Shown here in pieces: positions 19,600 through 28,881 of a stretch of DNA of 64,000 bases. The position numbers and the translations under genes were made by a program. The notes below the pieces were generated by a model. It did not search any database. It was not told where the DNA came from and saw nothing but the letters and a program-made list of their open reading frames with translations. Source of the stretch: Streptococcus cristatus (GTDB taxonomy: Bacteria > Bacillota > Bacilli > Lactobacillales > Streptococcaceae); contig NZ_KQ969062.1 in NCBI RefSeq assembly GCF_001578775.1, positions 737,914 through 801,913 of the forward strand, written 5' to 3'. Each line of letters starts with the position of its first letter. Position 1 is the first letter of the stretch.

Positions 19600-20823
19600 T
19601 TGGAAAAGAAAAAAGCAGTTGTGGTTTCGGGAGATTATGGGTATATCAGACAGATTGAAACAACAATAAAATCTCTTTGCTGTCATCATAAAAATCTAGA
19701 TATTTATGTTTTCAATCAGGATATTCCTCAAGAATGGTTTTACTATACGCGTCGTAAGGTACAAGCAGCTGGCAGTCAGTTGAACGATGTGAAATTATTC
19801 AATGATCAGATTGATGATCAGGTGAAATCAAAATGGGAAGCTGGAACTTATGCTCACATCAACTACATGGCTTACGGGCGCTATTTTATACCGAATTACG
19901 TTGCGGCAGATAAAGTTTTATATTTAGATTGTGATATTGTTGTAACACGAAATCTGGACCATCTTTTTGAGATAGATCTGGAGGATTATTATGTAGCAAC
20001 GACTCGCGCGACATATGGAGTAGGCTTGGGCTTTAATTCTGGAATGATGCTCATCAATAATAAGCGTTGGCGTGAAGAAAACATGGCTCAGCAATTGGTC
20101 GAGTTGACAGATCGAGAGTTAGCCAATGTTACTGAAGGTGATCAGTCTATCTTGAATTTGATGTTTGAGAGCAAAAAACTTGATTTGGAAGATACTTACA
20201 ATTTTCAAATCGGCTTTGATTTGGGAGCTGCGCTAGATAAGCATGACTGGATTTTCGAAATCCCACTCTCTCCACTGCCTGCTGTTTTGCATTATATTTC
20301 TGGTCAAAAACCATGGAACACTGTTTCCAACATGCGTCTGCGTGAAGTATGGTGGTTTTACAATTCTCTTGATTGGTCTACAATTATTGAGACAGATGAA
20401 TTTGATGTCGAGAAAGCTATTAAACAGAGGGATGAAGGCTTTGCTCTCCACTGTGTAACCTTGACAAACTCAGATAGGCTAGAGGGAATTGAAGATTTGG
20501 CGAGTGCATTACCAAACTGTCTATTTCATATTGCTGCCTACACACAGATGTCTGATAAGTTACTCAAACTGATGGCTTATGAAAATGTTCGCTTGCACCC
20601 TGCAATTTTGCCATATCCTTTGAGAGATTTACTGGCGAGCAGCGACATTTATCTTGATATCAATCATGATCAGAAATTCGATACTGTAATTAGGGAGTTT
20701 CAAGAGTCTGGTAAGCCTGTTTATGCCTTTGATAATGTACAAACAGAAGGGGTTTCAGAGCAAGTATTCTCACATGAGAATTATCAAGAAATGGTGGAAA
20801 AAATTCGATCAGATTTTAATTAA
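19600..20823 (+). CDS. GT8 glycosyltransferase with GtfB-like C-terminal half
   Basis: Predicted to extend O-glycans on the serine-rich substrate of the accessory Sec system, like the GT8 enzymes in other streptococcal SRR loci. Residues 1-270 are a GT8 domain: DYGYIRQIETTIKSL, the DXD motif LYLDCDIVV (Asp110, Asp112) and NSGMMLINN. Residues about 285-407 resemble the GtfB C-terminus encoded at 42088-43416: both have LTNSD-LE-IE, LP-N--FHI-A-T-MS, and DLYLDINHD/DIYLDINISD patterns. The start is TTG with GTGGGAG 7 bases before. The sugar donor is unknown. Confidence 0.85.
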   Translation: MEKKKAVVVSGDYGYIRQIETTIKSLCCHHKNLDIYVFNQDIPQEWFYYTRRKVQAAGSQLNDVKLFNDQIDDQVKSKWEAGTYAHINYMAYGRYFIPNYVAADKVLYLDCDIVVTRNLDHLFEIDLEDYYVATTRATYGVGLGFNSGMMLINNKRWREENMAQQLVELTDRELANVTEGDQSILNLMFESKKLDLEDTYNFQIGFDLGAALDKHDWIFEIPLSPLPAVLHYISGQKPWNTVSNMRLREVWWFYNSLDWSTIIETDEFDVEKAIKQRDEGFALHCVTLTNSDRLEGIEDLASALPNCLFHIAAYTQMSDKLLKLMAYENVRLHPAILPYPLRDLLASSDIYLDINHDQKFDTVIREFQESGKPVYAFDNVQTEGVSEQVFSHENYQEMVEKIRSDFN

Positions 20824-20858
20824 ATGACGAACTGCCCCACATTTTGTAATCAAAATAG

Positions 20859-20910
20859 AGAAAGCAAGTTGATTCCTTATCTATAATTCTATGGAATGGG
20901 CTTGCTTTCT
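20859..20910 (+). promoter_or_regulatory. Long hairpin between gt8 and secY2
   Basis: AGAAAGCAAG (20859-20868) pairs perfectly with CTTGCTTTCT (20901-20910), and ATTCC/GGAAT inside continues the stem. No T-run follows directly, so it is a weak terminator at best and could be an mRNA-stability or processing element that sets gt8 apart from the secretion genes. Confidence 0.55.
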
Positions 20911-20990
20911 TAAGTCTTTGACTTAAAAGACAAGTTTATGTATGAAAAGAGGGCTCTGGGCAAGTCCAAAATACAAATAAAGGATAATAA

Positions 20991-22250
20991 ATGGAGCACT
21001 TTGGTCTTAAGAAAAAGAAGCGTCAGAATATTTTTAGAAAGAGAATCCTCTTTACACTGTTCATCATTGCTATTTATATATTAGGAAGACATATCTTGCT
21101 TCCGGGTTACAATGGCAGTATGGAAGCTTTTCGGATAAAGGAAGACAATCCCTTGGCCGCTTTGTATTTACTGGCAGGAATTGATGTTTCTCAGATTTCA
21201 GTATTTTCTTTGGGCTTAGGACCTTGGATTACGACGATGATTGTATGGCAAGTCATGAACCTAAAGAAAAGCTGGAATATACAATCTTGGTCTCTTAAAA
21301 AAACGGATTTCTTTCAAAAGATCTTAACCTTGTTCTTTGCGATTGTGCAGGGACTAGCCATTATGTACACCGCTTATAGAGGAAACGGTCGCTTTCTACT
21401 TCTGGTGGATGATTGGCTCTATAATCTAGCAGTTTTACTCACAGTTGTGACAGGCAGTTTTATCATTATTTGGTTGTCAAGTCTTAATACTCGTAAGGGA
21501 GTGGGAGGGTCAATCATTATCATCATTTCAGGGATTTTACTCCAGTTTGCTGACCAATTAATAGTCTTGCTTGGGAAATCCTTGTCTTCTGTCCGAGGAG
21601 GAATGATTTTAGTTGTGGCTCTATTGGCCTATCTTCTTTTGACCTTTGTAGCTGTCGTATGTGAGAAAGCCGAGATACGTCTGCCTCTTAATCGGATCAT
21701 GTTAAGCAATCGCTACTATGATAAATCTTATTTGCCAATTAAGTTCATTCCTTCTGGTGGAATGCCCATTATGTATGCAACAAGCGTCTTGATGTTGTTC
21801 CAATTATTACTAGACTGGACGGGGAAAGGATTTTCACTAAAATTTGGGAATTTGTTTGACTTTACAAAGCCCTTGGGTCTCCTTGTTTATCTAGTTGCGA
21901 TTTACTTGTTGGGTATTTTGTTTGCCTATATCAATTTGGAACCGGAAGAGACAGCGAAACGCTTGCAGCGTCAGGGAGAATATTTTGACTATATTCAGCC
22001 GGGGAAAGAAACTTTAAAAGTGTTAAAACACTATATTTCTTTGCAATCAAATATAGGAGCTATCTATCTCATCTTGTATGTCGGCCTGCCCTATTTTATT
22101 AATTTCTTCTTGCCTTTGCCAAGTTTCTTTTTGACCTTGCCAAGCACACTAGTCATTTTGATCAGCATGCTCTTGCCCTTGCGTGAAGAAATACGAATCT
22201 TAAGAATCGGGACTTATTATCATAAAGAACTAGAAGTAAAAGGAGAATAG
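20991..22250 (+). CDS. secY2: Accessory Sec channel protein SecY2
   Basis: Membrane channel dedicated to export of serine-rich glycoproteins. The 419-aa protein has ten hydrophobic segments. It matches SecY in overall plan (opening RKRILFTLFIIAIYILGRHILLPG; SGGMPIMYATSVLMLF around residue 258; C-terminal LREEIRILRIGTYY) but is short and diverged, as expected of SecY2. asp1 follows after 6 bases. Confidence 0.93.
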   Translation: MEHFGLKKKKRQNIFRKRILFTLFIIAIYILGRHILLPGYNGSMEAFRIKEDNPLAALYLLAGIDVSQISVFSLGLGPWITTMIVWQVMNLKKSWNIQSWSLKKTDFFQKILTLFFAIVQGLAIMYTAYRGNGRFLLLVDDWLYNLAVLLTVVTGSFIIIWLSSLNTRKGVGGSIIIIISGILLQFADQLIVLLGKSLSSVRGGMILVVALLAYLLLTFVAVVCEKAEIRLPLNRIMLSNRYYDKSYLPIKFIPSGGMPIMYATSVLMLFQLLLDWTGKGFSLKFGNLFDFTKPLGLLVYLVAIYLLGILFAYINLEPEETAKRLQRQGEYFDYIQPGKETLKVLKHYISLQSNIGAIYLILYVGLPYFINFFLPLPSFFLTLPSTLVILISMLLPLREEIRILRIGTYYHKELEVKGE

Positions 22251-22256
22251 AGGGAT

Positions 22257-23858
22257 ATGTTTTACTTTGTACCTTCTTGGTATAAACAAGATCGAAAATG
22301 GTATTCTACTGCCCTACCTTTCTATCTGCAACCGAAAAATATGATGTTTGATGATGCCGTAAATTTATTGCGGATGTTTCAACAATCAGGAGAAGCCAAC
22401 TCTGTCCTGATTTTGAATTATTCACCTCATATTCGGACTTTCTTTTATCAACAAAGACTTTCATCAGATGAAATTTGGAATCTATTTGATAGCATACAAG
22501 GTCTGACAGATGTGCCTGCACGAAAAATTCGTTTGGATGATTTGAAATGGCCGCAGGGAGCAGAAATCTTTTATACTCCTTTTATTGTAGATGTTTACGT
22601 CGATCATCTACCTCATGCTCAGATTAATTTTTCACAAATAGGTAATATTTTTGATATTACCTATTTTGAAAATAATCAGATAGATTATCAGCTTGTTTTT
22701 GATGACCGTGGCTTTGTCTCCAGTATTATCTATTTTGAGCATAATCAGCCTTATTATCAGGACTATCTGAATGCACAAGGGATATGGCAATTCAGAGAAT
22801 TTTTGACAGCCGATAACCAGCAGGTCATTATCAGTCCTGAGGCACAAGGCACATTTGCTAAGGATGTCTATCAGAATATTGAGGAGCTTGTTAAAGAAAA
22901 ACTAGAGCAGCATTTGGCTTCTGTTTTAACCAAGGATGATTCGATTATTGTTTCAGCAGATGTGCAGCATAATCATTTTTTCCAACAGATTAAGAAGGAT
23001 CATCTTGTTGTTCTGTCCTTCTTTGGCAATCGCTATCCGATTACGAATACAGAACAGCTCTTTTCTGATTTAAAAGATACCCCATTTTTTGTGGTAGATA
23101 GCTTGGATAAAATCGTGAAGATTGCAGAACAAGTAGGGGAAGTAGAAGAAGAGCAACTTCCTGCTTATTATGAGATTCCACCTTATGACACACAGTTGAA
23201 TCTTGGGCATAGTCAGCGGAAAAAAGAGTTGATTATCTATGTCAATTTCGATACTTTACCAGAACATCATCTTCAATATGTCTTTACTTCCTTATTTGAT
23301 ATGATGTTGCAACATGAGTGGATTGACTTATTGGTTGGGACGCAGAGTCAGGATTTTGGTCGAGAAGCTTCTATTCGACAGTTTCTTGAGGAATCTTTAT
23401 CATCAACAAAGTATGCAGAAAAATTGCTCCTTGTTGACAAAGATAAGGCCGCTAAGAGTGGTGATCCACGCTTAGAAGATGATGATAGCCTCAGAGAGCG
23501 AATTGATACTGTGGTGATTCATAGTGATACCGATTTGGCGAAGGCTCTGAAGTATGTTCGCGTCATCTTGGATTTGGGAAGTCCAGCCGATATCCGAACC
23601 CAAATTGCAGGTATCAGCGGGGGGATTCCTCAAGTGAATTTGTATAATTCTTCCTATGTGAAGCATGGCGAAAATGGTTGGATCATGAATGATATTTCTA
23701 ACCTGAGAGAGGCACTCTTGTATTACCTCACAGATTTGGAACACTGGAATCAGTCTTTGGTACATTCGGTTAAGAGGATTGAGCTGTATACAAGGGGAGA
23801 AATTGTCGAAATGTGGAAAAATACGATAAAGGAATTAAAGCTAAATGAACAGAATTAG
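22257..23858 (+). CDS. asp1: Accessory Sec protein Asp1
   Basis: Component of the Asp1-Asp2-Asp3 complex that delivers glycosylated substrate to SecA2. The 533-aa length is normal. It starts MFYFVPSWYKQDRKWYS and ends in a GT-B-like half (LDLGSPADIRTQIAGISGGIPQVN). Known Asp1 structures have a glycosyltransferase-like fold thought to bind rather than modify glycans. It overlaps asp2 by 14 bases. Confidence 0.92.
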   Translation: MFYFVPSWYKQDRKWYSTALPFYLQPKNMMFDDAVNLLRMFQQSGEANSVLILNYSPHIRTFFYQQRLSSDEIWNLFDSIQGLTDVPARKIRLDDLKWPQGAEIFYTPFIVDVYVDHLPHAQINFSQIGNIFDITYFENNQIDYQLVFDDRGFVSSIIYFEHNQPYYQDYLNAQGIWQFREFLTADNQQVIISPEAQGTFAKDVYQNIEELVKEKLEQHLASVLTKDDSIIVSADVQHNHFFQQIKKDHLVVLSFFGNRYPITNTEQLFSDLKDTPFFVVDSLDKIVKIAEQVGEVEEEQLPAYYEIPPYDTQLNLGHSQRKKELIIYVNFDTLPEHHLQYVFTSLFDMMLQHEWIDLLVGTQSQDFGREASIRQFLEESLSSTKYAEKLLLVDKDKAAKSGDPRLEDDDSLRERIDTVVIHSDTDLAKALKYVRVILDLGSPADIRTQIAGISGGIPQVNLYNSSYVKHGENGWIMNDISNLREALLYYLTDLEHWNQSLVHSVKRIELYTRGEIVEMWKNTIKELKLNEQN

Positions 23859-25404
23859 TGTCCTACAGATTGCCAATGAGAATTGGCAGCACCAATATGA
23901 GATTCCTAGTAATATCGCATGGACATTTGTTAAACCAGAAGATATCATGTCTCTCTTGCCTGAAGATATTGGTATTTTAAAAAAGGATGGGAAGAAACCG
24001 AAGGCTGCTAAGCCCTATGATGTTGTATTGGTCGATACTGTTGAGCATTTTGAGTACATTACAGTATTGGACAGCTTAATTCAGGTTTATCGCTTGTTTT
24101 ATCATGAGCGCTGTCAAATTACTACAAAAACCTTGGAGAGATTCCTTTTACGCAAAAGGGCCGTTCAGTCTACTTTTGAAGATCCAGCTCAGATGCTGTA
24201 TCTATTTTCAAGGGGCTTTTCTTCCAAGCAAAGTGGTACCAAGCTCAGTGTTAATCACCTAGTTGTCAATCCCTCCTTCTCAGGTCAGATTAACTATGAA
24301 GGAACTAACTATCTCCGTCTGTGTGGCCAATATGGTGAGGATTACCAAACTGTAGCAACCTATCAGTACAATATCTTTCTGAGTGCAGACGCCCCTTTGG
24401 ATTTATGGCCAGAGTTCAGAAATTCTGAAGATTGCGCAATTCGTTATGTCATCAAGGGTTATCCAGTTGGCAATTCTCCCATGCAAGAATGGATTTATGA
24501 TGAAGAATCTTTTGAGAAGCCTCTCGTTTTGGATACCAGCGATTCTTATTACCTAAGCGTCAGTGCTCAAGTAAAGGGGCAAGGAATTGTGAAAATTGGA
24601 CCATTCCATCATCGCCAATCTCATTTGGGTTATGGGGACTTGTTGATTGGTGGAAGTCGTGTTGTGGATAAAAATCGGGAGGAATTGATTTACTACTTCC
24701 ATCCTGGTGATTTGAAGCCACCTCTCAATATTTATTTTTCTGGTTATCGTCCAGCTGAAGGATTTGAGGGATACTGGATGATGAACAATTTGGGAGCGCC
24801 TTTCTTGTTGATTGGAGATCCGCGTTCTGAGGGTGGTGCTTTCTATCTCGGCTCAGAAGAGCTGGAGCAAAAGCTTGTTCAGGTCATTCATCACTGTTTA
24901 GATGAATTAGGCTTTACAAGAAACCAGTTGACCTTATCCGGACTATCAATGGGGACCTTTGGAGCCCTGTATTATGCTTCCAAGTTAGAGCCTCATGCAG
25001 TGATTGTCGGTAAGCCCTTAGTAAATTTAGGCGATATTGCAGAGAATGAATCCACGATTCGTCCTGGAGGTTTTCCTACTTCTTTAGATTTGGTGCTTCG
25101 TACAACAGGAGAATTATCAGAGGAAGGAACAGCTCAACTTAATGAGCACTTCTGGTCAGCATTCAAAGAGGCTGATTTTTCGAGGACGAAATTTATTGTG
25201 TCTTATATGTATCATGATGACTACGATGGTACGGCCTACCCTGATATGCTAGAAGAGCTAGGAAAGCGAGCTTACCGCGTTAATGTCATTAGTAAAGGAT
25301 TGACAGGACGACACAATGATGATACGCAAGGAATTGTCGAATGGTTCTTTAATCAATATAAAACTTTATTAGTGAATAGTTTTGAAAGGAAGTTTGATTC
25401 GTGA
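23845..25404 (+). CDS. asp2: Accessory Sec protein Asp2 (acetyltransferase/chaperone)
   Basis: Bifunctional protein: export chaperone and O-acetyltransferase acting on SRR glycans. The C-terminal alpha/beta-hydrolase domain keeps the nucleophile elbow GLSMG (Ser368), an acidic patch YHDDYDG (about 456-462) and His490 in LTGRHND. These are placed like the Ser-Glu-His triad reported for S. gordonii Asp2. It is 519 aa. It overlaps asp1 by 14 bases and asp3 by 4 (GTGA), so translation is coupled. Confidence 0.93.
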   Translation: MNRISVLQIANENWQHQYEIPSNIAWTFVKPEDIMSLLPEDIGILKKDGKKPKAAKPYDVVLVDTVEHFEYITVLDSLIQVYRLFYHERCQITTKTLERFLLRKRAVQSTFEDPAQMLYLFSRGFSSKQSGTKLSVNHLVVNPSFSGQINYEGTNYLRLCGQYGEDYQTVATYQYNIFLSADAPLDLWPEFRNSEDCAIRYVIKGYPVGNSPMQEWIYDEESFEKPLVLDTSDSYYLSVSAQVKGQGIVKIGPFHHRQSHLGYGDLLIGGSRVVDKNREELIYYFHPGDLKPPLNIYFSGYRPAEGFEGYWMMNNLGAPFLLIGDPRSEGGAFYLGSEELEQKLVQVIHHCLDELGFTRNQLTLSGLSMGTFGALYYASKLEPHAVIVGKPLVNLGDIAENESTIRPGGFPTSLDLVLRTTGELSEEGTAQLNEHFWSAFKEADFSRTKFIVSYMYHDDYDGTAYPDMLEELGKRAYRVNVISKGLTGRHNDDTQGIVEWFFNQYKTLLVNSFERKFDS

Positions 25405-26435
25405 GATACAAGGAAGAAATCTATTTTGCTTATTGGGATATGCGAAGTGTATCACAGTATCTATATGGATCGTCTGTGAAGCTGCTAGCAGATGGGCATG
25501 TCTTATATGAGAATCAGTTCATGCCGTCTGGTACAGTCATTCATGAATGGCATTCGCAAGCAAACTATCAGGCTTTACGAAATACAAGCCAGCTTCCTGA
25601 ATTGAAGCGAGGAGAAAAATATATCTTTGGCAGCCATCTGAAGACTCTTCCTGAAAATTCGACCTACTTGAAGATTGAATTTATGAATGCGCGTGATGAG
25701 GAGATTTTTAATCAAATTATTAAGCAGGGTGAGACAATGAGCGTTCGTGTTCCGAACAATACCCACCATTATAAAATTCAATTAGTGAGTTCAGGTTGCC
25801 ATCGTTTCTTGTTTGAAAGCATCTATATTGCCGAAGAAGGTGTGGCAGATTATACAGTCGATCGCTATTGGATTTCGAAATTGTTGCATAAGGACGTTAA
25901 TCAAGAGACGATTTACGTTTGCTTTACGGAGCCTGATTTCAATCGGACGGGTTACATTCCAGAAATTGTTCGGGAACATTTTCCAAATTTGCTGGTAGTC
26001 AATTCTTCCTATAAAGACGCTCTTTTGTATATGGAAAAAGAGTTTTTCGAAATCTTGCTTGGAACAATTGAAAAGCTGTCTCGAGAATATTCTTTTGAGA
26101 AGGTCGCTTTTGCTGGCTATGGACCGATTTCAAATATCGCAGCTTTGCTTTACTCACAGCAATTTGAAAATGCCTATGCTTTAGTGACTGATGATTTCAT
26201 GCCAGAATTAGATTATCAGCATGTTCTTGATCGCTATCGAAATAGGGTGAATTATCCTTTGTTTAGAGATTTGCTACTGGAACGCTTCAACTCGGCTAGA
26301 GTAAAAGAATATGCCCATTTGAAAAATAGGCCACGGGTACTAACCAAAATTGATTATTTGTTGGATCAGTCCTTTTTGCTTCAAAAAATAGACTTGGAGA
26401 AAACGGAAGAGTGGATGAGAAAGAATGAAGCCTAA
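25401..26435 (+). CDS. asp3: Accessory Sec protein Asp3 with long C-terminal extension
   Basis: Residues 1 to about 150 match the usual Asp3 (IYFAYWDMRSVSQYLYGSSV; GTVIHEWHSQANYQ; FGSHLKTL). Usual Asp3 proteins are about 150-190 aa; this one is 344. The extra 180 residues look like a degenerate Asp2-type hydrolase domain: VAFAGYGPISNIAALLYSQQ (236-255) lines up with the Asp2 elbow TLSGLSMGTFGALYYASK, with Tyr240 in place of the serine. GTG start at 25401. It overlaps secA2 by 11 bases. Confidence 0.85.
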   Translation: MRYKEEIYFAYWDMRSVSQYLYGSSVKLLADGHVLYENQFMPSGTVIHEWHSQANYQALRNTSQLPELKRGEKYIFGSHLKTLPENSTYLKIEFMNARDEEIFNQIIKQGETMSVRVPNNTHHYKIQLVSSGCHRFLFESIYIAEEGVADYTVDRYWISKLLHKDVNQETIYVCFTEPDFNRTGYIPEIVREHFPNLLVVNSSYKDALLYMEKEFFEILLGTIEKLSREYSFEKVAFAGYGPISNIAALLYSQQFENAYALVTDDFMPELDYQHVLDRYRNRVNYPLFRDLLLERFNSARVKEYAHLKNRPRVLTKIDYLLDQSFLLQKIDLEKTEEWMRKNEA

Positions 26436-28812
26436 AAAATTACATTTAGCTAATTCCTTTAAACTAAGGCGATATAAAAAAATCTTAGAAAAGATTAATC
26501 AGCTTTCTGATAATTATGCAGCCATGTCAGATAAAGAATTGCAGGCTAAAACTCAATGGTTTAAGGGCCGTCTTGCTGAGGGAGAAAGGCTGCAGGAAAT
26601 TTTACCAGAAGCCTATGCCACCATTCGTGAAGCGGCTAAGCGTGTCTTGGGCCTCTATCCTTACGATGTACAAATCTTAGGTGCCTTAGTCATGCAAGAC
26701 AATCAGATTGCCGAGATGAGGACGGGAGAGGGCAAAACACTAACAGCAATTCTGCCCTTATACTTAAATGCTTTGACTGGAAACAGCACCATCTTAGTTA
26801 CGGCCAATGAGTATTTGGCGATACGTGACGCTAAACAAATGGCTCCTGTTTTTCATTACTTAGGAATGACAGTTGGGATTGGTGTTTCAGAAAATCCAGC
26901 TAAAAAATTGAAGGTTGCGCAAAAGCAGCGGATTTATCAAAGTGATATCGTGTATACAACACATAGTGCGCTGGGATTTGATTACCTTGAAGAAAATTTA
27001 GCGACCTCTCAAGCAAAGAAATTCTTGCCTAGGTTCTATTTCTGTTTAGTGGATGAGGTTGATGCAGCTCTCTTGGATAGTGCACAGATGCCTCTGATTA
27101 TATCGGGCTCTCCTCGGGTTCAGTCTAATCTGTTCCTTTCCTGCGATGAATTTGTTAAGACTTTGAAAGAAGGGGAAGATTTTAAGCTAGATTCGACTCG
27201 GACTTCGGTCTGGTTGACGAGAAAAGGTGTCAAGGAAGCAGAAGTATACTTCCGTGTACAAAATGCTTACGATCCAAATAACTACCAACTGATCCGTCAA
27301 ATCAATTTGGCCTTAAGGGCCAATCATTTATTTGAAAAAGATCGTCAGTATACTGTAGAAAATGGCGAAGTCAAGTTGATGGATGAGGCAACAGGGCGAG
27401 TTTTAGAAGGGAATAAACTTCAATCTGGTTTGCACCAAGCCTTGGAAGCGAGAGAACGCGTAAAGATTTCCTTAGAAACACGTTCCATGGCCTCTATTAC
27501 CTATCAAAATTTGTTCAAGATGTTTCCTAAATTGGCGGGGATGACGGGTACAGGGAAGGTATGTGAAGATGAATTTCGTGAAGTGTATGACTTGGGAGTG
27601 GTCGTTGTACCTACTAGAAAGCCCAATCAACGGATTGATTATCCAGATGAAATCTATCTAACTATCCCTCAAAAACTTTATGCTTCTTTGGATTATATTA
27701 AAAAACTACACAAAAAGGGGCAGCCAGTTCTGATTGCGACAGGATCGGTAAGAATGTCAGAAATTTACTCCATGCTCCTGCTGCAGGAAGGAATTGCTCA
27801 TAATGTGCTAAATGCCTATAATGCAGCAAAAGAAGCAGAGATGATTGCACAGGCTGGCCGGCGTTCTGCGGTAACCGTCGCAACCTCTATGGCTGGTCGG
27901 GGAACGGATATTATTTTAGAAGAAGGCGTTGCTAAATTAGGCGGACTGGCGGTTATTGGAACAGAGAGAATGTCCAGCGAACGAGTGGATTTGCAGCTTC
28001 GTGGTCGTGCAGGCCGTCAAGGCGCGCCTGGACTAAGTAAATTTTTTGTTTCACTCGAAGATGATATTATTACAAAGACTGGCAGTAAGTGGATCAATGA
28101 TTTTTATCAGAAAGAAGTCGCCAAGCCAGAGGAAAAACAGAAGGTTCATCTAAAATCGGTTCGTATTAAATATGAGGTGACAGAAGCTCAGAGAAACAGC
28201 GATAATGCGGCAGCTGCTTCAAGACGATCAACGGAGCAGTATGACGAAAGTATCCGAATTCAACGGCAAATCATTTATAACAAGCGCAATGACATTATTG
28301 CTCATTCTGACTTTAAACTAGAATATTTTTTATCTGTTTTATCAGATGCTATGGACGCCTATATGAAGAAGCATCCATTTAAAGAGCAGGCCGATTTGTA
28401 TCGATTTGTTTTGGATAACATTAGCTACTATTGTCAAGGCATTCCGAGAGATTTAGATGTGACAAACATTCGTCAAGTTAAGAAGTTTCTATCTAAGCTT
28501 TTCATTGAAGAATATCAGCGAAAACGCGATAGAATTGAGGATTCAGAACTATTTGGGCAGCTTCAACGCATCGCAGTGTTAAGAGCAGTGGATGATTGTT
28601 GGGTGGAGCAAGTTGACTATCTCCAACAATTTCAAACTTTAGTGGTTAGTCAAGGTTATGCGCAAAAGAATCCTGTATATGAGTTTCATAAAGAGGCTTT
28701 TGAGTCATATAAGAGAATGAATGCAGACATGAATCTTAAAATTATAAAAAATATGGCGCTTAGTTATGTCAATGTTCAGCCTACAGGGAAATTAGAGGTT
28801 TTCTTTGGCTAA
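26425..28812 (+). CDS. secA2: Accessory Sec motor ATPase SecA2
   Basis: SecA-family DEAD motor for the SecY2 channel. It has Walker A GEGKT (101-105), DEVD (210-213), the preprotein cross-linking domain, and motif VI-like QLRGRAGRQGAPG. It lacks the C-terminal zinc-binding tail of SecA1 and is shorter (795 aa), both typical of SecA2. It ends 4 bases before a strong promoter for the next gene. Confidence 0.95.
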   Translation: MKPKKLHLANSFKLRRYKKILEKINQLSDNYAAMSDKELQAKTQWFKGRLAEGERLQEILPEAYATIREAAKRVLGLYPYDVQILGALVMQDNQIAEMRTGEGKTLTAILPLYLNALTGNSTILVTANEYLAIRDAKQMAPVFHYLGMTVGIGVSENPAKKLKVAQKQRIYQSDIVYTTHSALGFDYLEENLATSQAKKFLPRFYFCLVDEVDAALLDSAQMPLIISGSPRVQSNLFLSCDEFVKTLKEGEDFKLDSTRTSVWLTRKGVKEAEVYFRVQNAYDPNNYQLIRQINLALRANHLFEKDRQYTVENGEVKLMDEATGRVLEGNKLQSGLHQALEARERVKISLETRSMASITYQNLFKMFPKLAGMTGTGKVCEDEFREVYDLGVVVVPTRKPNQRIDYPDEIYLTIPQKLYASLDYIKKLHKKGQPVLIATGSVRMSEIYSMLLLQEGIAHNVLNAYNAAKEAEMIAQAGRRSAVTVATSMAGRGTDIILEEGVAKLGGLAVIGTERMSSERVDLQLRGRAGRQGAPGLSKFFVSLEDDIITKTGSKWINDFYQKEVAKPEEKQKVHLKSVRIKYEVTEAQRNSDNAAAASRRSTEQYDESIRIQRQIIYNKRNDIIAHSDFKLEYFLSVLSDAMDAYMKKHPFKEQADLYRFVLDNISYYCQGIPRDLDVTNIRQVKKFLSKLFIEEYQRKRDRIEDSELFGQLQRIAVLRAVDDCWVEQVDYLQQFQTLVVSQGYAQKNPVYEFHKEAFESYKRMNADMNLKIIKNMALSYVNVQPTGKLEVFFG

Positions 28813-28816
28813 AGTT

Positions 28817-28845
28817 TTGACAGATTGTGCTATAGACTTTATAAT
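28817..28845 (+). promoter_or_regulatory. Consensus promoter of the serine-rich protein gene
   Basis: TTGACA, 17 bases, TATAAT: a full consensus sigma-A promoter, 37 bases before the ATG. It shows that the gene has a complete 5' end here and is probably expressed more strongly than the secretion genes. Confidence 0.88.
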
Positions 28846-28881
28846 AAGGATATAACTGCATTCGGGAGAAAATGTATATTT

